Assembly: GCA_035280505.1 (NCBI GenBank)
Contig: DATEFT010000482.1
Span: 1 to 6,186, forward strand
Origin: JAKEHZ01 sp035280505
Lineage (GTDB): Bacteria; Acidobacteriota; Blastocatellia; RBC074
Direction: 5' to 3'
Length of the DNA stretch: 6,186 nucleotides
The notes beneath the pieces are model-generated. The model was not told the DNA's origin and searched no databases. It worked only from the letters and a program-made list of their open reading frames with translations. Positions 1 to 6,186 of the stretch are shown piece by piece (within the stretch, counting starts at the first letter, position 1; every line of letters begins with the position of its first letter). The position numbers and the translations under genes are program-made.

Positions 1-37
1 CAAGCAGAGCCGCGATGATTCTTGTGTATTTTTCCAT
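1..37 (-). CDS. Partial gene at left edge, N-terminus of a probable exported protein
   Basis: Only the first 12 codons are visible, beginning at an ATG at 37-35 on the minus strand and running off the left edge. They read MEKYTRIIAALL: a short charged stretch with K and R followed by a hydrophobic run, as at the start of a signal peptide or membrane anchor. A GAGG sequence lies about 12 bases upstream of the ATG, a slightly long but usable ribosome-binding distance. The product cannot be named. The gene would be transcribed divergently from the C39-like peptidase gene, sharing the intergenic region at 38-544. It could be a chance open frame, because 12 codons are weak evidence; the signal-peptide-like composition is the main support. 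Confidence 0.45.
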   Translation of the reverse strand, partial: MEKYTRIIAALL

Positions 38-130
38 GATTCAGGTCGACCTCACAAACCGCTAAGAGATGCTTCACTGCCTGCGTCCGCACAGGTGACG
101 GCACCTTAACAGTTGATGGCCGATTGCTCA

Positions 131-165
131 AGGCCCGGCCAACCGGTGCTCCCGGCGCCGGCCCT
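131..165. repeat. GC-rich nested inverted repeat (hairpin)
   Basis: The outer arms are AGGCCCGGC at 131-139 and GCCGGCCCT at 157-165, complementary at 8 of 9 positions. Inside them lies a second perfect pair, CCGG at 143-146 and CCGG at 152-155, around a 5-base loop. It is followed 6 bases later on the plus strand by AAGGAGGTG. There is no T-run on either side, so it does not look like an intrinsic terminator. It could be an mRNA leader structure or simply GC-rich coincidence. Confidence 0.35.
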
Positions 166-316
166 CGATTAAGGAGGTGGCTCACAAAATCGGGTTATAG
201 ACCGGGAACCGCGCGAAACACGCAAAAACTTGATGACTTCGCGGTTTGAATCTTAAATTCCAAAGAGCTTACTTTCCCAAGTCATAAGCCCTCTGCTCCG
301 GGTGAGCGACTGCATG

Positions 317-345
317 TTGAGACCGCAAGAGTAACAGAATCTAAC
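317..345 (+). promoter_or_regulatory. Candidate sigma70-type promoter for the C39-like gene
   Basis: TTGAGA at 317-322 matches the -35 consensus at 5 of 6 positions, and TCTAAC at 340-345 matches the -10 consensus at 4 of 6, with an optimal 17-base spacer. Transcription would start near 352, giving a leader of about 190 bases before the ATG at 545. The leader would include the CTTTTC-T-GAAAAG palindrome at 364-376. The assignment rests on consensus matching only; a weaker alternative lies at 230-258. Confidence 0.3.
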
Positions 346-533
346 AATTCCTTCTATCTCCAACTTTTCTGAAAAGGGTACGCTCCTACCGGCGAAACGA
401 ATTACAATCCGTCTTCCTGGCTCGGGCAACAAGGAATCTCTCGGCCATTTTTGTTGCGATGTGCTGGTACGGGAGCGGTTTTACCACACCGACTTTCACT
501 GCCCTGCCGCAGTGTGCGAAGTCAACGAACGAC

Positions 534-539
534 GGGGGA
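534..539 (+). promoter_or_regulatory. Ribosome-binding site that decides the start at 545
   Basis: GGGGGA ends 5 bases before the ATG at 545. It is a modest Shine-Dalgarno match, but the GTG at 461, which would open the same frame 28 codons earlier, has no purine-rich sequence at a suitable distance. The site therefore favours the ATG at 545. Confidence 0.5.
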
Positions 540-544
540 ATTTC

Positions 545-2362
545 ATGACTAAAGAATTTCATCTCGATGTACCGCTGATCCTGCAGAGTGATTGTTACCG
601 TGATACCAATGAAAAATGCGGGGCGGCCTGTGCGCAAATGGTGCTGCACGATGTCGACCCTGACCGCGCCACGACGGCGGGAGAGCAGGAGACGCTCTTT
701 GCTCGGATTCAGGCTCCGCCGTCCGACACGAGCGCCTGGTACAACCCGCCTCAAGGCATCTCTCGCGTCTTGAACCAGGACCGGCCGCCGGATCGCCGGC
801 CGGACCGGGGGATCGACTCGCTTCCGCCGACCGTGCAAGAGGTCTTCGATTCGGTTCCGGCGGACCCTGCCACCACTTATGAGTTCACCATTCTGGGCGA
901 CAGCCATCCCGTCTACGATCCCGGACTGCCCCGAGCCAACGACGCCGAGGACCAGATCGAGCAGATCGAGCTGCTCTCACGGCTCTTGATCCGCACGGTC
1001 GCCATCAAAGGCGCCGCCCCCATCGTGGCGGTGCGAGAGGATAACGCGCACTGGGTGGTCGTCAACGGGTTCCAACTCCAGGACGATTTCGACGATGCCA
1101 ATCTGCGCCAGCGCGACCGAATCCAGGCCATCATGATCCGCAATCCTCTGGGGCGGTACACCTATCGCACGATCGACTGCGACTCATTACCCGGCCGGGA
1201 GTTTGAGGAGATCACCGGCCACTGTTGCGCAATGAATCCTTATCTGCAGGATGTCATCTCCTACGAGACGTGGGTGAGGGAGTACCTGTTCGCCGATTGG
1301 GCCCAGACCTTCGTGGCGATTTGCGATAAGTCCCATCAGGTCATGGATCCGATCCTCGACCGGATCTATTCATATGCGGCCTCCAAGTCGCGGGCGCTCA
1401 GTCACCCGACTCCGGACCCGGAGAGTCAAGAACTCCGGGTGACGGCCCGGCACTGTCCGGGAGAACCGGAGATCACCCCGGATGAGGCGGTGATTCTGGC
1501 GGGCCGCGCCATCGAGGAGTTCGACCTGTCGCGCCTCAACCGGAACGTCACGCCGCAACAACTGATGACGCCCGTCAAGATCAAAAGACTGGACCGTCTC
1601 GACGGCGGCTACTATCTGGTTCCCGCCGGAGTGAAGGATCAGGTCTCCGGGATGATCAGGATCTCCACGACCGGGAAGTTCAACGAAGCGACCGTCTGGC
1701 CGAGGGGACATTACACCGTGCCGTTTGAGCAACGCCCGGAGTTCAAAGACCTGATCTATCGTCCGGGCGGCGGTCTGAGAGGCCGCAAGATTCGGCTGAC
1801 GGAGTGCGGCCCGGCCCTGACGATCACGGACGTCAGCCGGGATCAGCAGACTCCCTATGTCTGGCGGCCCGGACCGGAGTCGTTCTCGGCATTCAGGCCG
1901 TTTCATAATCTCAGGCTGACCGTGGAAGGGCTCGGCTCGCCGATCTCACTCTTTCTCCCGGTCGATGATTACTGCCTGTCGGAGGAGGACGAGAGCGGCG
2001 CCGTCTCGCTGCCTTCGGCCAACTATCTGCAGATGCTGGCCGACTGCATCAAGGAGAAGGCGGGGAACACGATCGGTGAAGTCCTGGCGCTGGTCAATAA
2101 TCGGGGGAACACGCTGCTCGTGATCTATCGATCCAACCGGACCAAGGCGACCGTGAAAGCGGAATTGGAGACGATGACGCAGATCATCTGCGAGTGCCTG
2201 AAAGCCCACCCTCGAGCGGGGCTGACACAGTTTCGCATCCGGGCTCACGACACCAACGATTTCTTAACCCAGCGGCGGGGCGGCGGGGAGAGCGTCCCAC
2301 TGGGTACGGCTCCGCCATCCGGCGGCGGCGGCGGCGGGATTCCGATCGGCTCTTGCTCTTGA
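545..2362 (+). CDS. C39-like / papain-fold cysteine peptidase-like protein with polyglycine tail
   Basis: This 605-residue protein begins with a region that looks like a papain-like C39-family peptidase fold (about residues 5-260). The start reads VPLILQSD, followed by KCGAACAQM with the likely nucleophile Cys25, then AHWVVVNGF with the likely His169, and IRNPLG with Asn200 where C39-like enzymes usually have Asp. This gives a papain-type Cys-His-Asn set. There is no signal peptide or membrane segment, so it is probably cytoplasmic. Residues 310-390 (DEAVILAGRAIEEF, later GGYYLVPAG and STTGKF) resemble a PepSY-like fold only loosely. Residues 390-575 are unrecognised. The last 27 residues are glycine-rich and end in six glycines (593-598) followed by IPIGSCS. 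The ATG at 545 was preferred over the in-frame GTG at 461 because of its ribosome-binding site and because the preceding 28 residues look unlike the fold. The substrate is unknown; a degraded, non-catalytic homologue remains possible. Confidence 0.72.
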   Translation: MTKEFHLDVPLILQSDCYRDTNEKCGAACAQMVLHDVDPDRATTAGEQETLFARIQAPPSDTSAWYNPPQGISRVLNQDRPPDRRPDRGIDSLPPTVQEVFDSVPADPATTYEFTILGDSHPVYDPGLPRANDAEDQIEQIELLSRLLIRTVAIKGAAPIVAVREDNAHWVVVNGFQLQDDFDDANLRQRDRIQAIMIRNPLGRYTYRTIDCDSLPGREFEEITGHCCAMNPYLQDVISYETWVREYLFADWAQTFVAICDKSHQVMDPILDRIYSYAASKSRALSHPTPDPESQELRVTARHCPGEPEITPDEAVILAGRAIEEFDLSRLNRNVTPQQLMTPVKIKRLDRLDGGYYLVPAGVKDQVSGMIRISTTGKFNEATVWPRGHYTVPFEQRPEFKDLIYRPGGGLRGRKIRLTECGPALTITDVSRDQQTPYVWRPGPESFSAFRPFHNLRLTVEGLGSPISLFLPVDDYCLSEEDESGAVSLPSANYLQMLADCIKEKAGNTIGEVLALVNNRGNTLLVIYRSNRTKATVKAELETMTQIICECLKAHPRAGLTQFRIRAHDTNDFLTQRRGGGESVPLGTAPPSGGGGGGIPIGSCS

Positions 2363-2386
2363 TGCGAGCTGTTCCGGCGGGGATCG

Positions 2387-5300
2387 CTATTTTTCCGGGT
2401 CGCCCTGCAAGCTGAAGGCGGCCCAGAAAAATGGCGCGTTCGATTCAGCCCGCTTCCACATCTCGATTTGCGCCAGTCGCAGAGCCTCGGCCGCCGGCAG
2501 TCGCTGGGCCAACAAATTTCGATAGAAACTCTGCATCAGGAGCGAGGTCTCCAGGTCCGGGACCTCCCATAGACTGACGACCACGCGCGGGGCGCCGGCA
2601 TAGATGAAACCGCGCGACAGGCTGATCAGCCCCTCACCGCGCACCTGTTTGCCCAGCCCTGTCCGGCAGGCTCCCAACACCACCAGGTCGGCATTCAATC
2701 GCAACTGATAGATGTCGTTGAGCCGTAAATAGCCCGGTTGTGGCTGTCCCCGGCGATCGACCTGCGAGAGCGCCAGCCACGAGAGCCCGGGAAAGAGATC
2801 GTCGACATAGGCGTGGGTGGCGAAATGCAGGTAGCGGTAGTTGCTCAGCCGGCCGCTCATCACCAGCTCGCGATTGGCATCGAAATCCAGCGCGACCAGA
2901 CTTCCTTCGGGCGCAACTTGGGCGATGGCCAGCGCCTCATCACGCGATGCCGGCAGGCGATTGAGCGCGCCGGGCTCCCCGAAGCCCTGCCAGGCCCGGT
3001 CGAGATCCGGGTCGCCCGTCGATTGCCGGGTGATGGCCGCCGACGACGAGGCCGCTTTCACCCGTCCGTCGCGGGCGGAAAAGACCGGGTCGGCGAGAAC
3101 CGCCACCCCTCCGGTGGCGGGCTGGCGCGTTGCCAGCACCTGGCGAAACCAGGCGACGGTCGAGGCCGACGGCAGCATGGCCAGCTCGTGTTCGACGATC
3201 AAGGGGCGGATGGGCGAACGTCGCGCCGCCGTCCTGGCCGCCGCGGCCGGACGCGGGTCGGGCAGCGCCGCGAACGGAATTCGCTGCAGGCTGCTGTCGC
3301 TGACGATCCAGATTTTTCGCTTCTGCAGCAACGGCTTGACCGGCGCCAGCAGCTTCTCACTGAGGAATCGAACGGTTCTGGCGAATTCCGGATTTTGATA
3401 GGAGAAGCGCCGCCGCAACTCTTCGCCGGTCTCGAACTTTTTGCGCTGAAAGAACCCGGCCGCCTTCTCGATCAGAGCCCGGTCCGGAATCTCGACGACC
3501 CGCAAGGCGCGATCGCGCTCGCCGGTCAGCGCGAACAGATAGAGACGATCCTGTGCGACGAAATATTCCAGCAAGAGGCTGTCCGGAGTGAGCAGTTGAC
3601 GCTGGATCTCGGCCGGGCTGAGCGGCTGGGGGCGCAACAACGCCGCATACCGCGGTGAACTGGCCCGGATCTGCCCCTGCAACTCGTCGGCTTCGGTCGT
3701 CAGTTGCCGCAACTCGTTTTCGAGTTCCCGCAACCTGGTGCTCCGGGCGGCGGGGTCCGTCGTTCTCGCCGCCTGGCTCCGGTCGCTGACGACTCGGTCG
3801 ATCGATCTCTGCAAGACCGCCTCGCGTTCGATCAGAGCGGCGGGCACCTCCGCGCGCGGATTGCGGCCGAGGTCGGACAGGCTCTCCAGCAGGGCGCGGG
3901 CGTGAGCGCGTTCGCTGGTCTGAAAAGCCCGAACCTCGTAATCCGCCGCCGGCTCTCGTTCGCGCAGCTTCAATAAGAGCGCGATATGCTCGGCATAATA
4001 ATGATGAGTCGAGGCGCTGAAAGTGGCGCCCAGCATGGGATTGGAATATCGTTGCCGAACCTGCTCCACCAGGGTCAAGGCGCGATCACTCTGGGCCAGC
4101 GCCTCGTCGAGACGCCCGCGCTGACTTTCAGTCTGAGCCATCCTCATGATGGAAAAGGCGTCCAGAATCTTCTCGTTCAACGGCCGGCGCAAGTCCAACG
4201 CCCCCTGGTAATACGTGAGCGCCTGGTCGGGCTGTCCGAGCAGGCGGTAAGCATCCCCCAGGCAATGCAGGGCATAAGCCTCATCGCGCTGGTTTCCGCC
4301 TTTTTTGATCAACGGCACCGCTTCGTTAAGCAAGGTCAGCGCGAGCTGCGGCTCCCGCAAGGCCAGATGATTGGCCGCAATATTCGTCAGAGTCCATCCC
4401 TGTTTTCCGCCGTTGTTCAATTGGCGCCAGAGCTCAAGACCGGCCTGCTGCTCCGAGATGGCCAGCCGATATTCGCCCTGAAAGAATTTGGCCGCGCCCT
4501 GACTGTTGAGGACGAGCGCCTCCTGCTGTTTGCTGCCCAACTCCCGATAGATCGACAGGGCTCGCCCATACCATGACCAGGCGTCATCCGGCTGCCCCGT
4601 GACCGTGTAGATGTTGCCGATGTTCATGAGACAGACGGCTTCCGACAACCTGTTGTTCAATTGGCGGTAAGCGGCGGCGGCCTGCAGAAAATGATAGAGC
4701 GCCTTCTGCTTATCATACTGGGCGTCGGCAATCGCGCCGATATTGCTGGTGATCTGCGCTTCCAGGGTGAGGGCCTTGAGGGTTCGCTCCGCCTTCCTCA
4801 CGAACGGCAGAGCCCGCTCAAAGGCCGATAACGACTCTTGATAATTGGCCAACTGATAATAAGCTTCGCCCATCGTTTCGATCGTTTGCGCCAGCCCGAA
4901 CCAATCCTCCGCCTGTTCATAGTAGGGCACGGCGGCGCGGTACTTTTCGAGGGCCGCGAGGTAGCTATCTTTCGTGCGCTGATCATAGAGCTCTTCTCCG
5001 GCGGCGAAGAGCTGCTCGCCCCGACAGCGCGCCCGGTCGGCGCCGGTGGCCGGCCGCAATTCCGACACTCGCACTTCATAGTCGATGCCATCCCGCTGCA
5101 GATCCCGGGCTCTGATCCTGACGAAATAGTCGGCGGTCTCTTCAGCCACCGCCGCGACGGTTTTGCCTTCGGGAAGCCCATTGACGGGGTTTATTTTCAT
5201 GAGCGGTCTTCCGTCGGCGGCCGTCAGCTCCATCGAGATGTCGCCGCTGAGCGCCTTGGCCTCCACCTGCACGTATTGCCCGATGGTCAGCGGGAGCGGA

Positions 5301-5461
5301 TAACGATGGGCCCCGGCCCTATTCAACCGGGCTCTCACCGGCACGCCATATGACAACGGCGCGCGTTCGAGCTGTTCTTGCGGTGCGCGGACCAGCCCCC
5401 AGGCGGCCAACCAGACGGAGAGGATCAACTGGGTGACGGCGAATAGTGGATGGCGAATCAT
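2387..5461 (-). CDS. Exported CHAT-domain protease with PPC-like domain and TPR repeats
   Basis: This 1024-residue protein starts with a probable signal peptide or anchor (residues 1-26, hydrophobic FAVTQLILSVWLAAWGLV), so it is expected in the periplasm or outside the cell. Residues 35-135 form a beta-rich domain resembling the bacterial pre-peptidase C-terminal type (GQYVQVEAKA, later DYFVRIRA). Residues 160-470 hold about eight TPR-like helical repeats (for example ALEKYRAAVPYYEQA and ALTYYQGALDLRR), which normally bind protein partners. A charged coiled-coil-like stretch spans about 545-600. The CHAT domain, a caspase-like cysteine protease fold, covers about 620-1022. His883 in HFATHA and Cys932 in VVLGACRTGLG form the expected catalytic dyad, and the end FFWAAFSLQGD is typical of the family, so the protein looks intact and active. 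An alanine- and arginine-rich linker (736-753) interrupts the domain. The ATG start is supported by the signal sequence and an AAGGGA upstream. It follows the membrane-protein gene by 100 bases on the same strand. Its substrate cannot be read from the sequence. Confidence 0.93.
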   Translation of the reverse strand: MIRHPLFAVTQLILSVWLAAWGLVRAPQEQLERAPLSYGVPVRARLNRAGAHRYPLPLTIGQYVQVEAKALSGDISMELTAADGRPLMKINPVNGLPEGKTVAAVAEETADYFVRIRARDLQRDGIDYEVRVSELRPATGADRARCRGEQLFAAGEELYDQRTKDSYLAALEKYRAAVPYYEQAEDWFGLAQTIETMGEAYYQLANYQESLSAFERALPFVRKAERTLKALTLEAQITSNIGAIADAQYDKQKALYHFLQAAAAYRQLNNRLSEAVCLMNIGNIYTVTGQPDDAWSWYGRALSIYRELGSKQQEALVLNSQGAAKFFQGEYRLAISEQQAGLELWRQLNNGGKQGWTLTNIAANHLALREPQLALTLLNEAVPLIKKGGNQRDEAYALHCLGDAYRLLGQPDQALTYYQGALDLRRPLNEKILDAFSIMRMAQTESQRGRLDEALAQSDRALTLVEQVRQRYSNPMLGATFSASTHHYYAEHIALLLKLREREPAADYEVRAFQTSERAHARALLESLSDLGRNPRAEVPAALIEREAVLQRSIDRVVSDRSQAARTTDPAARSTRLRELENELRQLTTEADELQGQIRASSPRYAALLRPQPLSPAEIQRQLLTPDSLLLEYFVAQDRLYLFALTGERDRALRVVEIPDRALIEKAAGFFQRKKFETGEELRRRFSYQNPEFARTVRFLSEKLLAPVKPLLQKRKIWIVSDSSLQRIPFAALPDPRPAAAARTAARRSPIRPLIVEHELAMLPSASTVAWFRQVLATRQPATGGVAVLADPVFSARDGRVKAASSSAAITRQSTGDPDLDRAWQGFGEPGALNRLPASRDEALAIAQVAPEGSLVALDFDANRELVMSGRLSNYRYLHFATHAYVDDLFPGLSWLALSQVDRRGQPQPGYLRLNDIYQLRLNADLVVLGACRTGLGKQVRGEGLISLSRGFIYAGAPRVVVSLWEVPDLETSLLMQSFYRNLLAQRLPAAEALRLAQIEMWKRAESNAPFFWAAFSLQGDPEK

Positions 5462-5470
5462 GAGTGAGGT

Positions 5471-5476
5471 TCCCTT
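5471..5476 (-). promoter_or_regulatory. Ribosome-binding site of the CHAT gene
   Basis: Read on the minus strand, AAGGGA lies 9 bases before the ATG at 5461. It is an imperfect match to AAGGAG at a normal distance. With the signal peptide that begins directly after it, it supports the chosen start. Confidence 0.5.
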
Positions 5477-5561
5477 TCGTCGGAGACGCCGGCCCCAGAC
5501 AGAGCCTCTGGCCAGGTTGGGCCGAACGAATCCGGGTGAGCGAGCGAGACATCGAAGATGA

Positions 5562-6186
5562 CTATTTTTGCTGCTCTAACTGCTGAAGATCCGCAGCGAG
5601 TTCGCGGCTGAAAGTTGCGACCACCTTTTCCAGGGAACCGGTATATTGACGCCCGCTCGTGCCCGGCGTCAATGGCCAGAGCACTTTTCCTTGAGGATCG
5701 GTTAAACGGACCGTCAAGGCGAGCCGATCCGGCCGCGATGAAGTGACCGTCGCGATGAGCGCCACCTCGGCCTCGCCGACGTCGTCGGTCAGACTGAATC
5801 GGTTGTCGGCGGGCAGGCGCCGCCGGAGCTGTCGGCGCACCTCTTCGCGTCGCGCCCCGCGTACTTCCAGATAGATTCGGCGGGCGGCGGGCAGTCCGGC
5901 AATTTCGGTCGCCTCGCCGCGGGTGAGAGGCTCGCCGGCGCGCGGGCGAAGGTCCATGGCAATGACCTCGTCGGCGGGCGGCGGCGTGGGCGCGAGCGGC
6001 CCCCGGGCCGGAGTGACGGTCGAGTCCGGAGTCTTGAGCGCGTCCGGCTCCGTGCGAATAACCGGCGGCGCCGGGGAGGCCTGACGCGCGAGGTCGGCTC
6101 CGGTTCCGGTTTGCCGGCCACGAAATGTGTAGATCGCGGCCGCGCCGAACAGGGCCACCACCGCGAAAGCCAGCGCCGGTCTCCAG
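5562..6186 (-). CDS. Partial membrane-anchored protein with proline-rich stalk and small C-terminal domain
   Basis: The frame is open to the right edge, so the start lies outside the window; 207 codons are visible. The first visible residues (WRPALAFAVVALFG, then AAAIYTFRGR) form one transmembrane helix. The GTG at 6161 would begin inside this helix and is unlikely to be the true start. After it comes a low-complexity stalk of about 45 residues rich in Pro, Ala and Thr (PAPPVIRTEP, APTPPPADE). The last 110 or so residues look folded: RRIYLEVRG, LPADNRFSLTDD, AEVALIATV, LALTVRLTDPQGKVLWPL. This beta-alpha pattern recalls LpoB/CsgG-like envelope domains, but the resemblance is by eye only. A cytoplasmic part may precede the helix, as in anti-sigma factors, which in Acidobacteriota can sit next to CHAT genes; that part is not visible here. 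It ends 100 bases before the CHAT gene and is probably in the same operon. Confidence 0.75.
   Translation of the reverse strand, partial: WRPALAFAVVALFGAAAIYTFRGRQTGTGADLARQASPAPPVIRTEPDALKTPDSTVTPARGPLAPTPPPADEVIAMDLRPRAGEPLTRGEATEIAGLPAARRIYLEVRGARREEVRRQLRRRLPADNRFSLTDDVGEAEVALIATVTSSRPDRLALTVRLTDPQGKVLWPLTPGTSGRQYTGSLEKVVATFSRELAADLQQLEQQK

Larger units (their letters stand above)
38..544. other. Divergent intergenic region with candidate regulatory elements
   Basis: No convincing gene is seen in these roughly 500 bases. The part from about 215 to 380 is visibly richer in A and T than the flanking genes, as expected for promoter DNA. Visible structures are: a small hairpin at 93-106 (AGGTG, 4-base loop, CACCT); a GC-rich nested hairpin at 131-165; an orphan AAGGAGGTG at 171-179; a 7-base inverted repeat at 207-213 and 240-246; a weak promoter-like pair TTGATG (230-235) and TTAAAT (253-258) with 17-base spacing; a better pair at 317-345; and a CTTTTC-T-GAAAAG palindrome at 364-376. 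A promoter for the plus-strand gene at 545 is expected here, and one for the left-edge gene if that gene is real. Confidence 0.6.

Noticed and set aside
461..544. GTG start 28 codons upstream of the ATG at 545
   Set aside because: No ribosome-binding sequence precedes it, and the added residues look unlike the start of the peptidase fold; the ATG at 545 has GGGGGA at a good distance.
386..907. Antisense open frame of 173 codons across the start of the C39-like gene
   Set aside because: The translation is arginine-rich with no recognisable domain and mirrors the codon pattern of the gene on the other strand; it is a shadow frame.
1370..1906. Minus-strand open frame of 178 codons inside the C39-like gene
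   Set aside because: Arginine-rich shadow with no start signal and no recognisable motif; the same applies to 913-1161 and 1946-2248.
2364..2396. Possible terminator for the C39-like gene (GCGA, TCGC, then TATTTTT)
   Set aside because: The stem is only 4 base pairs with a 16-base loop, too weak to call despite the T-rich stretch.
2738..3658. Long plus-strand open frame of 306 codons opposite the CHAT domain
   Set aside because: Its product is rich in Arg, Gly and Gln without domains, while the opposite strand encodes a clear CHAT domain with catalytic residues. Shorter plus-strand frames at 3704-3976, 3986-4576 and 4838-5353 are rejected for the same reason.
2387..5461. TPR-CHAT protein as a CRISPR-linked (type III-E, Craspase-like) protease
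   Set aside because: There are no cas genes or repeats in the window, and the signal peptide plus PPC-like domain place it outside the cytoplasm.
5495..5511. Hairpin between the membrane-protein gene and the CHAT gene
   Set aside because: The arms are 5 bases (CCAGA and TCTGG) with no T-run after them; neither a terminator nor an attenuator can be supported.
5319..5552. 77-codon minus-strand frame overlapping the start of the CHAT gene
   Set aside because: It overlaps the signal peptide region in another frame, has low-complexity composition and no ribosome-binding site; the CHAT start explains the region.

Overview
The window is GC-rich bacterial DNA with two complete genes, two genes cut by the window edges, and one intergenic region of about 500 bases. 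The best-supported gene encodes a secreted protein with a pre-peptidase-C-like (PPC-like) domain, TPR repeats and a CHAT protease domain. From general knowledge of such proteins, this architecture, with an upstream membrane-anchored gene, is typical of Acidobacteriota (Blastocatellia-like). There is no rRNA or other phylogenetic marker here, so the assignment is an inference. I see no tRNA, rRNA, CRISPR array, insertion sequence or phage gene.

Layout: (1) Bases 1-37, minus strand: the first 12 codons of a gene running off the left edge, with a signal-peptide-like start. (2) Bases 38-544: a divergent intergenic region, visibly less GC-rich from about 215 to 380, with a candidate sigma70-type promoter, several inverted repeats and an orphan Shine-Dalgarno-like sequence. 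(3) Bases 545-2362, plus strand: a 605-residue protein with an N-terminal papain-like/C39-like cysteine peptidase fold, uncharacterised middle and C-terminal regions and an unusual polyglycine tail. (4) Bases 2387-5461, minus strand: the 1024-residue PPC-TPR-CHAT protein, convergent with gene 3 and separated from it by only 24 bases. (5) Bases 5562 to the right edge, minus strand: a single-pass membrane protein with a proline-rich stalk and a small C-terminal domain, lying 100 bases upstream of the CHAT gene on the same strand.

How they may work together: the membrane-anchored protein and the CHAT protein probably form the end of one leftward operon whose beginning lies outside the window. 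Both appear to act at or beyond the cytoplasmic membrane, which fits a cell-envelope sensing or proteolytic module. The C39-like protein has no signal peptide and has its own rightward promoter region. Its tail-to-tail position places two predicted cysteine-protease-fold proteins side by side, but nothing in the sequence proves that they share a pathway.
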